A stretch of 64,000 bases of DNA. Source: Glandiceps talaboti (Eukaryota > Hemichordata > Enteropneusta > Spengelidae). Positions 1 to 10,509 of the stretch are shown here, piece after piece. Under the pieces are notes generated by a model, which made no database searches, had not been told where the DNA came from, and worked only from the letters and a program-made list of their open reading frames with translations. The DNA is taken from NCBI RefSeq assembly GCF_964340395.1, contig NC_135566.1:21474635-21538634 (forward strand). Reading direction: 5' to 3'. A program made the position numbers and the translations under genes. Numbering within the stretch: the first letter of the stretch is position 1; every line of letters starts with the position of its first letter.

Positions 1-130
<130 letters not shown>

Positions 131-287
131 GTGAACAAAATGACACATCAAAACAATCAGAGGAGATGGTCATTTTTACACGATGACAAAACTTATAAAG
201 TATACTTTAATATTAGCAATGGGATGGCTTTACCTAGCAACAAGTGTTATACATAGATAAACTCAGCAATACTAACTAATGACTTAC

Positions 288-394
288 CTCAAATGAATAT
301 GCATTAACTGGTCTCTTGCCTTTCAGACCATGATTTCTTGGGACAACACCATACATCTTGTAATGACTCTTTATATTCTTAAATCTTTTTTCTC
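288..394 (-). CDS. Exon 2 of the transposon-associated protein gene
   Basis: 107 nt; two bases complete a Gly codon, then 35 codons (EKRFKNIKSHYKMYG and onward to VNAYSFE), ending in phase 0 at GAG followed by GTAAGTC. Too short for simple ORF finding; supported by both splice sites, phase agreement and the conserved RNHG motif. Confidence 0.75.
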
Positions 395-1884
395 CTAATA
401 GCAATGAAGAAAAGAGTAACTAATGTCACAATATATCTTAAAATACTGATACTTACTTATTACTATTATTAATAATAAGTTTAATACAGAGGTTTAACGA
501 ATATCAATGACTAGTTGTAATGACCTTAACAAAAAACTATTTTGACAAAATCGACAAAATCATGGCAATTGTATACAAGTGATAGGACTAGGTGAATGAC
601 TCAAACTACATAAGTAATTATACAATTGTATAAATTCGATTTGTAGTGAATTACCAATAACAATAGCTTGAATGGCACTGTATAAGTTATAACGTTACAT
701 CATATTGTTTCAGTACAATCAAATCAAACTTCCAGTAAGCAGACTGTAGATACAAATTGTTTCAGGTACGTGTTGACGCTGTATGGGTCGTACTAGTAGT
801 AAGTTATTTACACAATTTGACCTATGGCATATTTTGTGCTCATCGATAACATTCGATTACCAAGAACAGTTTTACAAATGTATTCTCTGAAAAACGTAAC
901 CATCCCATTTCTGCCATCAATAATGATTGTCCCCCCCCCCCCCCCCCCCTGTCCATAAACCGTTCAGTTTACAACATCCAACATGAAAGTACCACCATGA
1001 TCCCAGTTTGATACCAGTACCGCTAAAATAAAGTCGAAGTCACCTCGCCTACCGGGCGTTCATTACAACTGACACAAATAAATATCGACTCCAGCGTCGT
1101 CATTTCCCCCTCTTCTATGTTTCGGCCTTATTTGACATCGATGTTTAAGGTATGAACATCTATTATTACTACTTCAGGCCATAGACCCTCCACCAGGCTT
1201 TCAGACTTTGATTTAAAACTGCAATTAGTGAATTTTAAAAGCAGTGACGACATGTCGACATAGGGAAAATCAACAATTAATAAAAGTACAAAAACAAAAA
1301 TACTCACCTATACTATGAATGTAACGCCACGCTTTTTCACAGACAGATTGTCCAACAAAGGTGTAGTTGAAGTATTGTCGCTCCCTCTGGCCTCCACGAA
1401 TAGTATCACCTAAGACTTCACTCTGTTCTAACTTTGATAATATAAGTACATCTAACTGGTCCCTTGGAAACTCTGCCACGTTTAAACGGTATTCCCATAC
1501 TCGGTCGACACTCAAACTGGTAAAACACTCATTCTTACATCCACATCCGTCTTTCATCGCTAACTCTACTGCGCTCTTGGCTAAATCATCCCGGGGCCCT
1601 TCGTCTGCTGATAAGTCGTCTGATATTGAAAATAATCTTGCTATTTCTTCTGGGTCAAGTTGGTGGTCTTCGTCTTCGGAATTACCTTCTGATTCGGCTG
1701 AATCGCGTTGGACAATAATATTAGTAGTAGTGGTGCCACTGGTGGTATTTTCATCTTGGGAAATCTGCGAATTGGATGTCGATTGCGGTGGGCTAAAGGT
1801 TTCGGCGATGTCATCCTGACGACTTTCAAGTAACGCGCGTAGTTCCGGGTCTATTTCACGACAAATTGGGATTTCAAAGGACAT
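288..1884 (-). CDS. Transposon-associated uncharacterised protein, 5' exons only
   Basis: Two spliced exons on the minus strand: 1308..1884 (start ATG at 1884, then donor GTGAGTA) and 288..394 (acceptor after TATTAG, donor GTAAGTC). The joined product begins MSFEIPICREIDPELRALLE, continues through an acidic/Ser-rich stretch, then a Cys cluster (DGCGCKNEC, about residue 113), a VWEYRLNVAEF motif, VCEKAWRYIHSIG, and across the junction EKRFKNIKSHY, VVPRNHG and VNAYSFE. This order of motifs (CxC...C, RLN.AE, VC...F..H.I, RF.N...HY...G...R.HG) is one I recall from multi-copy uncharacterised proteins of invertebrates and fish whose C-terminal part looks like a DDE-type transposase. The C-terminal part is outside the window. 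It sits on the strand of TRMT2A and left of its last visible exon, so it may be nested in a TRMT2A intron. Whether it is a live element, a domesticated gene or a relic cannot be judged here. Confidence 0.72.
395..1307 (-). other. Intron between exons 1 and 2 of the transposon-associated gene
   Basis: About 0.9 kb of AT-rich DNA. I see only a poly-C run of 19 bases near 931-949 and no other coding signal. Confidence 0.6.
1308..1884 (-). CDS. Exon 1 of the transposon-associated protein gene
   Basis: 577 nt of coding sequence, residues 1 to 192 plus one base. The reading frame stays open past the donor, but CATAGTATAG followed by GTGAGTA is a strong donor and the next exon continues the frame. 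Confidence 0.8.
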
Positions 1885-2399
1885 TGTAGTAGGTTAATAT
1901 AATAAGAGCTGTGAAGAGGTTTGCTTACGCTTTGAAATGTTGAGTTGATTTCGGAAGTTAGTGGTCACGTGTGAGATCTGGCGGGAATGTGCAGCACGGA
2001 ACTTCGTTTGGAGTCAGAAAAATATCGTAGAAATGCTAAAACCTTTATCAATTTAATTATTTTTATTCATTTTCATCGAAAATGAGCAACATTTTTTCGA
2101 AAAGAAAGAAATATTAACCCAAAACGATCAAACATCAAGCCGAGAGTCCTCAATGTCATTCACACTTTCGAACTCACTGGTAACGAAAAGTGATACAATG
2201 TTTGAACGCGTCTAACTTTTAACTTAAAATGTAGCAAAAATCGACATAAGGGCCCTTTCTGCCTGCGACGGCCCATATAGTATATTCACTGCACAGATTA
2301 CAGAGCATACACTGTGAGAACCTTGCACACCTCTGTAAAATTCACAATAATTTACAAGAGGGCACGGCGCCCCTGTTACCTTGTTCAGGGAGAACACTG

Positions 2400-2640
2400 A
2401 GCTACATAGCTGTAACAGCTCAGTGGAGCTATGAGGGCTGTACCAGCTACATAGCTGTAACAGCTCAGTGGAGCTATGAGGGCTGTACCAGCTACATAGC
2501 TGTAACAGCTCAATGGAGCTATGAGGGCTGTACCAGCTACACAGGGAACCTTGTACACCCCTGTAACAATTTCATATACAGGGTTGTGCACATAGCTGTA
2601 CAGCTCAGTGGAGCCACAGGGCTGTACCAGCTATGTCTAC
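2400..2640. repeat. 45-bp minisatellite, about 3 copies, with inverted sub-motifs
   Basis: Three near-identical 45-bp units (from about 2401 to 2536) built on AGCTACATAGCTGTAACAGC and CAGTGGAGCTATGAGGGCTG. A degenerate continuation around 2590-2630 reuses the same words. The unit is rich in short palindromes (AGCTACATAGCT; AGCTCAGTGGAGCT), so single strands could fold. It gives a repetitive 15-residue open frame that I consider non-coding. Confidence 0.9.
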
Positions 2641-2661
2641 AATATCCCTCTGACCAACACA

Positions 2662-3012
2662 CTAGTGTAACATACCTAGATTTGACAAGATGTGCAACTG
2701 GTATGCCAAAATTAATGTAACATGGTTGTTAAAAATAGTAAAGTAGCATAGTTTTTTATAACATCTATGTACACAAGCTTATTTCCACAGCCATGTACCA
2801 GCTGTGTGAGCACACTGCTGGTACATAGCTGTGTTCTTCTTCCTAGCACTAGCATGTGGCCATATCCTAGCACTAGGTTGTACAATGTTCTCTGTGTATT
2901 GATTAGAAACAGTGAAAACATTATAAAATCAGCAGTCATTGCAATTGATTTGCTGAACACTTTGTCATACCAGACGAGGAATTGTTATGATCCCATATCT
3001 GTACATACCATA

Positions 3013-3046
<34 letters not shown>

Positions 3047-3067
3047 GTCTCTGTCTCTCTGTCTCTG

Positions 3068-3107
<40 letters not shown>

Positions 3108-3141
3108 ATTCATGTCTACTTCAGGTACATGTACAATAAAC
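2662..3141. repeat. Duplicated block P, copy 1
   Basis: 480-bp block beginning CTAGTGTAACATACCTAG and ending GTACAATAAAC. It recurs almost base for base at 3630..4152; the copies differ mainly in the length of the TGTC/CT microsatellite near their right ends (3012-3105 here). The open frames inside both copies are shadows of the repeat. Confidence 0.93.
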
Positions 3142-3631
3142 ACATAGTATATCCACCCCCCCCCCCCACACACACACAAACAAACACAATCACCATCACC
3201 AATTACGTTATCCTGTATAAAGACCTACATAGTAACCTACATTGTAAATCCAAACAGCTGCCTTGAAAGGATGAGATAATTTTAGTAAAATGAGATAATT
3301 ACTTTTGTTAGAAGATTTGGAATGGGAATAGAGCAAGACTGATTGTCAAACTGGAATCATGTTAGGGACAATCGCACAATGTAGCATAAGCTCAACAAAT
3401 GAACATATCACTTGTTTACGTCCAAAAACCCTCCCCCTAAATGAATATTCATAAGTGTGACATCAAACGTTTATTTATGATGTAAACTATGATAAAAACT
3501 GTAGTGGTCACATCACTATGATTGATGCAATGTAAACACATTCATTAAAATACATGTACTACCAGAATCTCAGCACCATTAGAAGTAAATTTGGATCAAC
3601 TATCAATATCTCAGTAGTAAATACAGAAGCT
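3137..3631. repeat. Duplicated block Q, copy 1
   Basis: About 495 bp starting AAACACATAGTATATCCACC (poly-C then CA run) and ending ATACAGAAGCT. A near-identical copy lies at 7783..8286. Differences are small (poly-C/CA length, a few substitutions, and a short AGAAAT insertion near the right end), so the duplication looks recent. Confidence 0.93.
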
Positions 3632-3980
3632 AGTGTAACATACCTAGATTTGACAAGATGTGCAACTGGTATGCCAAAATTAATGTAACATGGTTGTTAA
3701 AAATAGTAAAGTAGCATAGTTTTTTATAACATCTATGTACACAAGCTTATTTCCACAGCCATGTACCAGCTGTGTGAGCACACTGCTGGTACATAGCTGT
3801 GTTCTTCTTCCTAGCACTAGCATGTGGCCATATCCTAGCACTAGGTTGTACAATGTTCTCTGTGTATTGATTAGAAACAGTGAAAACATTATAAAATCAG
3901 CAGTCATTGCAATTGATTTGCTGAACACTTTGTCATACCAGACGAGGAATTGTTATGATCCCATATCTGTACATACCATA

Positions 3981-4018
<38 letters not shown>

Positions 4019-4029
4019 GTCTCTGTCTC

Positions 4030-4118
<89 letters not shown>

Positions 4119-4152
4119 ATTCATGTCTACTTCAGGTACATGTACAATAAAC
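3630..4152. repeat. Duplicated block P, copy 2
   Basis: Second copy of the 2662..3141 block with a much longer CT microsatellite (about 4040-4113). It directly follows block Q, giving the order P-Q-P, with another Q about 3.6 kb to the right in a different TRMT2A intron. Confidence 0.93.
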
Positions 4153-4626
4153 GATACTGAAGACCATGTACCAATCTTATGTTGAGGGACAAGAAAACAA
4201 TTTTCTGTCTCAGGTCAATGGAGCCATTCAGAATCAATGAACACTATTCCCTTATTCCATCCAATTTATAATTCACATGGTATGAATGTACATGTTGTGT
4301 TGTGAACCAAACGTTGAACCTATTCTGTGCTGCACTGACTTCCATTTTGTTTATTTCAAATACTGACACTGCACATCACCATATAGACAGTGAGAAAAGG
4401 TAATTTACATGAAACATCTGTTTTTATCTATTACTATAGGAACTGTTTTCATGTTTTATTTTGACTTCCTTGTATGGCATATACCCTACCTAGCCTAGTT
4501 GTACTATATGTTAGATTTGTCTTCTAATTACAATCACAAACTATGAATGGCTGCTTCTCTTATATTGTTTGGTGTTATTATTAAAGATGGAAATGCAACC
4601 ATAACAAATATGACACAAATACTTAC

Positions 4627-4776
4627 TTTTGTGTTCTAACATAGTCTGATATATTAGGGCACTGTTTCTCAAATCGCTTGGCTAGATGTCTCAAGAAATC
4701 TCTTATGTCATCTTCCTTAATTTTGAGTTGTTCAGAGTAAGATAGTTGCCATAGTGGTGTTACTACATGGTTTAAC
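4627..4776 (-). CDS. TRMT2A: TRMT2A exon 5
   Basis: 150 nt; acceptor TTTGAAG, donor GTAAGTATT, ends in phase 2. Encodes LNHVVTPLWQLSYSEQLKIK followed by a helical segment ending NISDYVRTQ. VVTPLW..xY.EQL is the recognisable TRMT2A signature. An alternative acceptor 14 nt in (ATGTAG) would drop the VV residues and is less likely. Confidence 0.82.
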
Positions 4777-7071
4777 CTTCAAATAAAAACAAGAGAACAA
4801 AATGATTTCATCAAAAGGATGAAATAGATCCACCCTATATCATTTACAGAAAGGTCAAAACTTGCCATTATTGTCCTCTGAGTACACTTGTATACATTCT
4901 TGATACAACCAACTACTCTGAGTACACTTGTATACATTCTTGATACAACCAACTACTCTGAGTACACTTGTGTACATTCTTGATATAACCAACTACTCTG
5001 AGTACACTTGTATACATTCTTGATACAACCAACTACTCTGAGTACACTTGTATACATTCTTGATACAACCAACTACTCTGAGTACACTTGTATACATTCT
5101 TGATACAACCAACTACTCTGAGTACACTTGTATACATTCTTGATACAACCAACTACTCTGAGTACACTTGTATACATTCTTGATACAACCAACTACTCTG
5201 AGTACACTTGTATACATTCTTGATACAACCAACTACTCTGAGTACACTTGTGTACATTCTTGATATAACCAACTACTCTGAGTACACTTGTATACATTCT
5301 TGATACAACCAACTACTCTGAGTACACTTGTATACATTCTTGATACAACCAACTACTCTGAGTACACTTGTATACATTCTTGATACAACCAACTACTCTG
5401 AGTACACTTGTATACATTCTTGATACAACCAACTACTCTGAGTACACTTGTGTACATTCTTGATACAACCAACTACTCTGAGTACACTTGTGTACATTCT
5501 TGATACAACCAACTAAAACTACTAAATGTATCACTATCAATATTGATGGAGACTGTTCATCAGATTTTAATACTGTCTTTGAATTCATTTTTGATAGCAT
5601 GGCTTACTCTGTCTCTCATATTCATTCTAGTTATCTCTATAAGATGTCTTCACATTATTCCTGTAACAAGTCAGCTGTATTATAACAATTCATTGTACAT
5701 AATTATATCTAAATATGGCTGTTTTGCACGATTGCCCAAATCAATTTGCTGACTACAGTTACAAGCAGCCAGCCACAGCCTATCAAATATTACTATTTAT
5801 TATCAATATACAACGTACATCAATGTTCTCTGTGACAGGGCCCAGCACCATCAAGCTATCAATATTTGACACCCTGCTTTATTTTCAATGTCCCCATTAA
5901 GTTCTCTTCATTTACCTTGCTATCCTAAACAGTTGTAACGTTATTTACCTCAGTAGTTATTTTGTTTACCTCACAATAACTAATACTCGTACTGTAGTAG
6001 TCTAGTGTACCTCTCATGTATTGGAATACTGTCATCTAGTTTACCTCTCATGTATTGGAATACTGTCATCTAGTTTACCTCTCATGTATTGGAATACTGT
6101 CATCTAGTTTACCTCTCATGTATTGGAATACTGTCATCTAGTTTACCTCTCATGTATTGGAATACTGTCATCTAGTTTACCTCTCATGTATTGGAATACT
6201 GTCATCTAGTGTACCTCTCATGTATTGGAATACTGTCATCTAGTTTACCTCTCATGTATTGGAATACTGTCATCTAGTTTACCTCTCATGTATTGGAATA
6301 CTGTCATCTAGTTTACCTCTCATGTATTGGAATACTGTCATCTAGTTTACCTCTCATGTATTGGAATACTGTCATCTAGTTTACCTCTCATGTATTGGAA
6401 TACTGTCATCTAGTTTACCTCTCATGTATTGGAATACTATCATCTAGTTTACCTCTCATGTATTGGAATACTGTCATCTAGTTTACCTCTCATGTATTGG
6501 AATACTGTCATCTAGTTTACCTCTCATGTATTGGAATACTGTCATCTAGTTTACCTCTCATGTATTGGAATACTGTCATCTAGTTTACCTCTCATGTATT
6601 GGAATACTGTCATCTAGTTTACCTCTCATGTATTGGAATACTGTCATCTAACAATACTCTTTCCTCTTCTTCTTTCTTACTCATTTTATTTCTGTTTTCC
6701 AAGTCTCCCGATTCATTTTTTCTCTTCTGTGTTCTTTTAATCAGGGGGTCTTCAGATGGGTTGGCTTTCTGCCAAGAGAAAATCAGAATTTTTAATACAT
6801 TCTCATTTCCCTTTCTGGTACAAAACTAGGGAACTAGCCCTTTTTGGGGTTAGATGGGCAATATTGAAATCAAAGTGACACAAACTGAGTTTATAAGCAT
6901 TTCACTTGAGTGACCTCTGACTAGTATAATGTTAATGTTGATGCATGTCTTCTGGCATTATAAGCACAGTTTACTGCATAGTAGCAATTTCCTCAACATT
7001 TTATACGTATGATAAATAACACCATCGAATCTATGTTATTACCAGATTTGAGGTTAGTAAAATTGTAAATG

Positions 7072-7127
<56 letters not shown>

Positions 7128-9807
7128 GAAGTTTCGCTGTAACATGGTTTGTAATGAGGATGTTGTAATTGTTTGTATATCTTGTGTGTACAAATGTACA
7201 TCTCTTACATGTCTTCACTATACATGATGCACTATCATAATAATAATCTTCATTTTGACAATTTTAAGATATTTATAACACAATCACTGTATACCAGGCA
7301 GTGCCAATGCCAAGTTGCAGTCGAAAAACTTGACTCTTATTCAAACTTCATGTATCATGTTTCTATTTAGACTAAGTATTAGTTAGACAGTTTGACATGT
7401 TTACCTTGGCCCTGAGTTGACATTTCTTCCATGTATGACCATTTACAGCCTGTAATGCAAACTCTCTATCCTCTTCACATCTAGTCAATTTGAAGAAAGT
7501 CAAATCATCATACCGTATTATCATGACTTCATTACAAGTACCTTCATTGTTTGATTTACACCATTATATCTGATATCTATTAGTTAACCACAGACATGTA
7601 CCTTTGTACTATTAAAAACTCAATTTAGTTTTGTCAGTATGACAATGATTACTGATTGTTCATCCATACTAAATTCTGGATGGGTACTACAAATATTTAG
7701 TCTAAAATGGGCTACAGATTTTTGGTTGGAATACATGTAGGTTGGAAATGGATCAGGGGTTTGTCACATGGGTAAACACAACAAACACATAGTATATCCA
7801 CCCCCCCCCCACACACACACACACACAAACAAACACAATCACCATCACCAATTACGTTATCCTGTATAAAGACCTACATAGTAACCTACATTGTAAATCC
7901 AAACAGCTGCCTTGAAAGGATGAGATAATTTTAGTAAATTGAGATAATTATTTTTGTTAGAAGATTTGGAATGGGAATAGAGCAAGACTGATTGTCAAAC
8001 TGGAATCATGTTAGGGACAATCGCACAATGTAGCATAAGCTCAACAAATGAACATATCACTTGTTTACGTCCAAAAACCCTCCCCCTAAATGAATATTCA
8101 TAAGTGTGACATCAAACGTTTATTTATGATGTAAACTATGATAAAAACTGTAGTGGTCACATCACTATGATTGATGCAATGTAAACACATTCATTAAAAT
8201 ACATGTACTACCAGAATCTCAGCACCATTAGAAATAGAAGTAAATTTGGATCAACTATCAATATCTCAGTAGTAAATACAGAAGCTGTTATCATGTTTTC
8301 CTTCGAATTTGGTTAGACGTGCAAAAATTAAGTTTAGCAATTGCACTGACGCCAGACCCCCTCCCCCCATAATAATGAACGAAGTTTACTTATTAAGCTT
8401 GTGTGACATTGTGTCATCATCCCTTAGGGAGTTAGGGACAGGGAGTACTAGTATTTTAGGGTAAACTACAATCTGATTCAAATCTGATGTGGTGAAAGCA
8501 GATAGATGTCTTTATTTACCTCTATTTCCATCATTTTGTCTCAGGGTGTTTTTTCAGGTGATTGCCGCCTTCCCACTTCTCAGTGACCCTGTGTAATAGA
8601 ATATCTGGTTTGAATATCAAGGATCTTGAAAAGTTTCTTCAACCAATCAGCATGTTTCTTTCAAAATTGTCATGCCGTCAACACAATCCCCTCCATGTGT
8701 ATGTTTTTTTTTTTCATTCTCTCCAGTGTGCGTAGCTGCTAACATAACGCTCATCCTGATTGGCTACAAGCTTTTCTATTACACAGGTCCAGATGTGGGA
8801 AGGTGCAGATCACCTGGAACAAAACAAATGAGATGAGGCAAATAAAGACATCTAGTCACTTTCACCACATCAGATTTTAATCAGATTGGGTAAACTAGTG
8901 AGTGTTTTGGGCTAGATACACTAATAGTACAATTGCAACTTTATCACGATTTGTCCAAGAAAAACTTAACAGTAAGATCCATCATGTCAGTCAGCCAGTC
9001 TCTTTTATCCTTATATATTGGTTGACCAATTTATTATTAAGATTATCTCAACATTAGAATACATAATAGTCCTACCTGAATGTTACAAAGCAGTGTGTAG
9101 CTCTGTTGAAGATTTTGATTTTATTTGGTTTTAGTTTCAGCTGATTAGTTAGCATTTTCTTGAGTTGCTGTAAAAGAATTAAACAATATGGTTTACAAGA
9201 TTAACTTAAAAAACCACTTCATTCTACACAACACTGTATCAAACAGCCAAACTGGTCTCAAACTGGCAACTACAGAAGGTGTTACTAAGCCATCCACATT
9301 TATTTATTTATTTGTATTTATATCTTTATTACTTCAGTGTATTTAGTGCAAGGGTTCACAAATCATGTTAGGAAACACAAACAGTTGTCTTTTCTCCTCT
9401 GTCTATGGTTAGGAACAGCACAACAAAAACATCGATAATTAAAAGATTTCTGACATGTATCCTTACTGTAGTCACATCCGCTAAATTGAAAACTTTAAAA
9501 TATCATACCATACCCCATGGCCATAATGTTTGGGTAAATTTGAAACTTCAATTTTGTAAATTTCCGATGTAAATTGTTTTCGCCTGGTATAGGAATATGG
9601 GTCATCCTCATCATTTCCTTTCACAGGATTTCCCTCAATTCCATCATCTCTTTTCTCTACAATTTTTGCGTCTGGTGCTTCTCTATCTCTGGAGCTGCTC
9701 GAGACTAAGAGATTCGCATCACCGCTCACTGTTTCCATGGAAACTGTTTCCTCATTGCTACATTCGTCGGTTATCTTAGTGGGAGGGCCACTTTCCATTT
9801 TCTGCAC
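4627..9807 (-). CDS. TRMT2A: tRNA (uracil-5-)-methyltransferase homolog A, N-terminal exons
   Basis: TRMT2A methylates uridine 54 of cytosolic tRNA; the family has an N-terminal RRM and a C-terminal SAM-dependent TrmA-like domain. Five exons are readable on the minus strand: 9514..9807, 9075..9167, 7405..7480, 6623..6768, 4627..4776. Together they give an acidic N-terminus (about 80 aa), an RRM (EIYKIEVSNLPKHYGHG, then LKKMLTNQLKLKPN, KIFNRATHCFVTF, and DREFALQAVNGHTWKKCQL), a charged linker (KANPSEDP...KKEEEE), and the family hallmark VVTPLWQLSYSEQL that precedes the catalytic domain. About 252 of roughly 600 residues are present; the catalytic exons must lie left of the window. Exon 2 carries an extra A that shifts the frame (see the finding). 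Head-to-head orientation with RANBP1 matches human 22q11 and supports the call. Confidence 0.87.
4888..5513. repeat. 40-bp minisatellite in TRMT2A intron 4
   Basis: About 15.6 units of exactly 40 bp (CTCTGAGTACACTTGTATAC then ATTCTTGATACAACCAACTA). Variants share a G/A at the TGTAC/TATAC position. It lies about 110 bp upstream (transcription sense) of exon 5's acceptor and contains no splice donor. Confidence 0.98.
5514..5995. other. Intronic spacer between two TRMT2A minisatellites
   Basis: AT-rich intron 4 DNA. Three overlapping open frames of 60-69 codons are present on the plus strand, but they have no splice, start-context or composition support. I see no gene here. Confidence 0.6.
6000..6650. 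repeat. 34-bp minisatellite carrying the TRMT2A exon 4 splice donor
   Basis: About 19 tandem 34-bp units (plus-strand TCTAGTTTACCTCTCATGTA then TTGGAATACTGTCA). Read on the minus strand each unit contains GACAGTATTCCAATACATGA followed by GAGGTAAAC, i.e. the end of exon 4 and its donor. Units are nearly identical; the rightmost one is the real exon end. Confidence 0.97.
6623..6768 (-). CDS. TRMT2A: TRMT2A exon 4, whose 3' end is the first unit of a minisatellite
   Basis: 146 nt from acceptor TCTTGGCAG to donor GAGAG/GTAAAC. Encodes the linker KANPSEDPLIKRTQKRKNES and onward to LLDDSIPIHE plus two bases of Arg, then joins exon 5 in phase (HER-LNHVVTPLW). The last roughly 26 coding bases and the donor are the first copy of the 34-bp repeat that fills the start of the intron. 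Confidence 0.8.
6850..7404. other. TRMT2A intron 3 with a (CA)n tract
   Basis: Intron DNA between exons 4 and 3. A CA dinucleotide run of about 50 bases occurs at 7074-7123; otherwise nothing recognised. Confidence 0.7.
7405..7480 (-). CDS. TRMT2A: TRMT2A exon 3
   Basis: 76 nt; one base completes Arg, then CEEDREFALQAVNGHTW, KKCQLRAK, the last RRM helix and strand. Acceptor GACTAG, donor GTAAAC, phase 0 at the end. Confidence 0.85.
7783..8286. repeat. Duplicated block Q, copy 2, in TRMT2A intron 2
   Basis: Near-identical to 3137..3631, from ACAAACACATAGTATATCC to TACAGAAGCT. The flanks differ completely at both ends (GGGTAAACACAA on the left, GTTATCATG on the right), so the copy boundaries are sharp. 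Confidence 0.93.
8469..8888. mobile_element. 420-bp MITE with 9-bp target-site duplication
   Basis: Terminal inverted repeats of about 46 bp begin CAATCTGATTCAAATCTGAT (8469) and end with the complement ...AATCAGATTG (8888). Both contain GATGTGGTGAAAG and TAGATGTCTTTAT. Perfect 9-bp direct repeats GGTAAACTA flank it (8460-8468 and 8889-8897). More inverted words lie inside (TGTAATAGAA / TTCTATTACA), so the whole element folds back. A 9-bp duplication is typical of Mutator-like elements; that class assignment is inference. It sits in TRMT2A intron 2 and encodes nothing. Confidence 0.88.
9075..9167 (-). CDS. TRMT2A: TRMT2A exon 2, frame-disrupted
   Basis: 93 nt between TTTTACAG and donor GTAGGAC. 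The first half reads QLKKMLTNQLKLKPNK in the frame handed over by exon 1; the second half reads KIFNRATHCFVTF only in the next frame. An A run of five (complementing T at about 9118-9122) in place of four explains it. With 92 nt the exon would join exon 3 in frame as VTFR-CEEDREF. As written, translation meets a stop two codons into exon 3. Confidence 0.8.
9514..9807 (-). CDS. TRMT2A: TRMT2A exon 1
   Basis: 98 codons, phase 0 at the end (CATGGG then GTATGG). Encodes the acidic N-terminus and the first RRM strand (EIYKIEVSNLPKHYGHG). A second ATG three codons downstream (MESGPP) could equally be the start. Confidence 0.85.
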
Positions 9808-10494
9808 TTTAACGGTTCTGGGCTATAATATAAGATCGAAACATTCCCTGGTCCAGACAACGTTCCCTGGCCTATAAAATAAACGACCAGAACCGAGTGA
9901 TCACTTCGCAGCCTCACACAGGGATCCTGATGATGAATAAAAACCGGAAGTAAATTGCGCAGTATCGGAAACAAGGTCTGTATATTATCCACGAAAGTAT
10001 TGTGATAGCATTTTCGTACGCTACATTGCAATGGACCATTGCTGATGACGACATGTGGTACAGTACTTACCCCTCAAACACCAATATGTAAATATCGAAT
10101 TGGATAAAAATATCCCCGCATACAAAACACGTGTTGATCAATGTTATACTTTACCTCGTTTTGGACCACAACCCCCTTGTTTAAACCACCTAAGTTGTTT
10201 AAAAAACAATCCATAATTCTGTGAGTTTTTAATGGAATCTTAGTCTTTTCTGCAAGAAATCTACTTAGAATTCAGAGAAAGTAAGTATTTTCTCTATTTG
10301 TTCTTGTTTATATGGTAGAAAGTGGCACTTTTCGAAAATAAGCCGTGTCAGCATGAATAAGAAATAATGATTTCTTCATTTTCCTAGGGGTGCTATTACT
10401 AGCGGGAACGTCGCCATTCTGGAAACTTTACGGAAGAAGTACGCCTGTCAAGTTTTTAAAAACGTATAATCATCCGTCATCATCGTACAGAATC
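9808..10494. promoter_or_regulatory. Divergent (bidirectional) promoter region of TRMT2A and RANBP1
   Basis: 687 bp separate the two start codons, which face away from each other. The stretch is less repetitive and richer in CpG than its surroundings (ACGTCG, TTCGTACG, CGGGAACGTCGCC). No TATA box is obvious. Transcription starts cannot be placed by eye; the RANBP1 leader likely includes about 10390-10494. Confidence 0.7.
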
Positions 10495-10509
10495 ATGGCT
10501 GAAAATAAG
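10495..10509 (+). CDS. RANBP1: RANBP1 exon 1 (coding part)
   Basis: Five codons, MAENK, in context AATCATGG, then donor GTAAGACT. The leader upstream is untranslated. Phase 0, joining HEEVPPSSP of exon 2. Confidence 0.88.

Noticed and set aside
6599-6829. 76-codon plus-strand frame
   Set aside because: Antisense shadow of TRMT2A exon 4, whose minus-strand splice sites and phase fit its neighbours.
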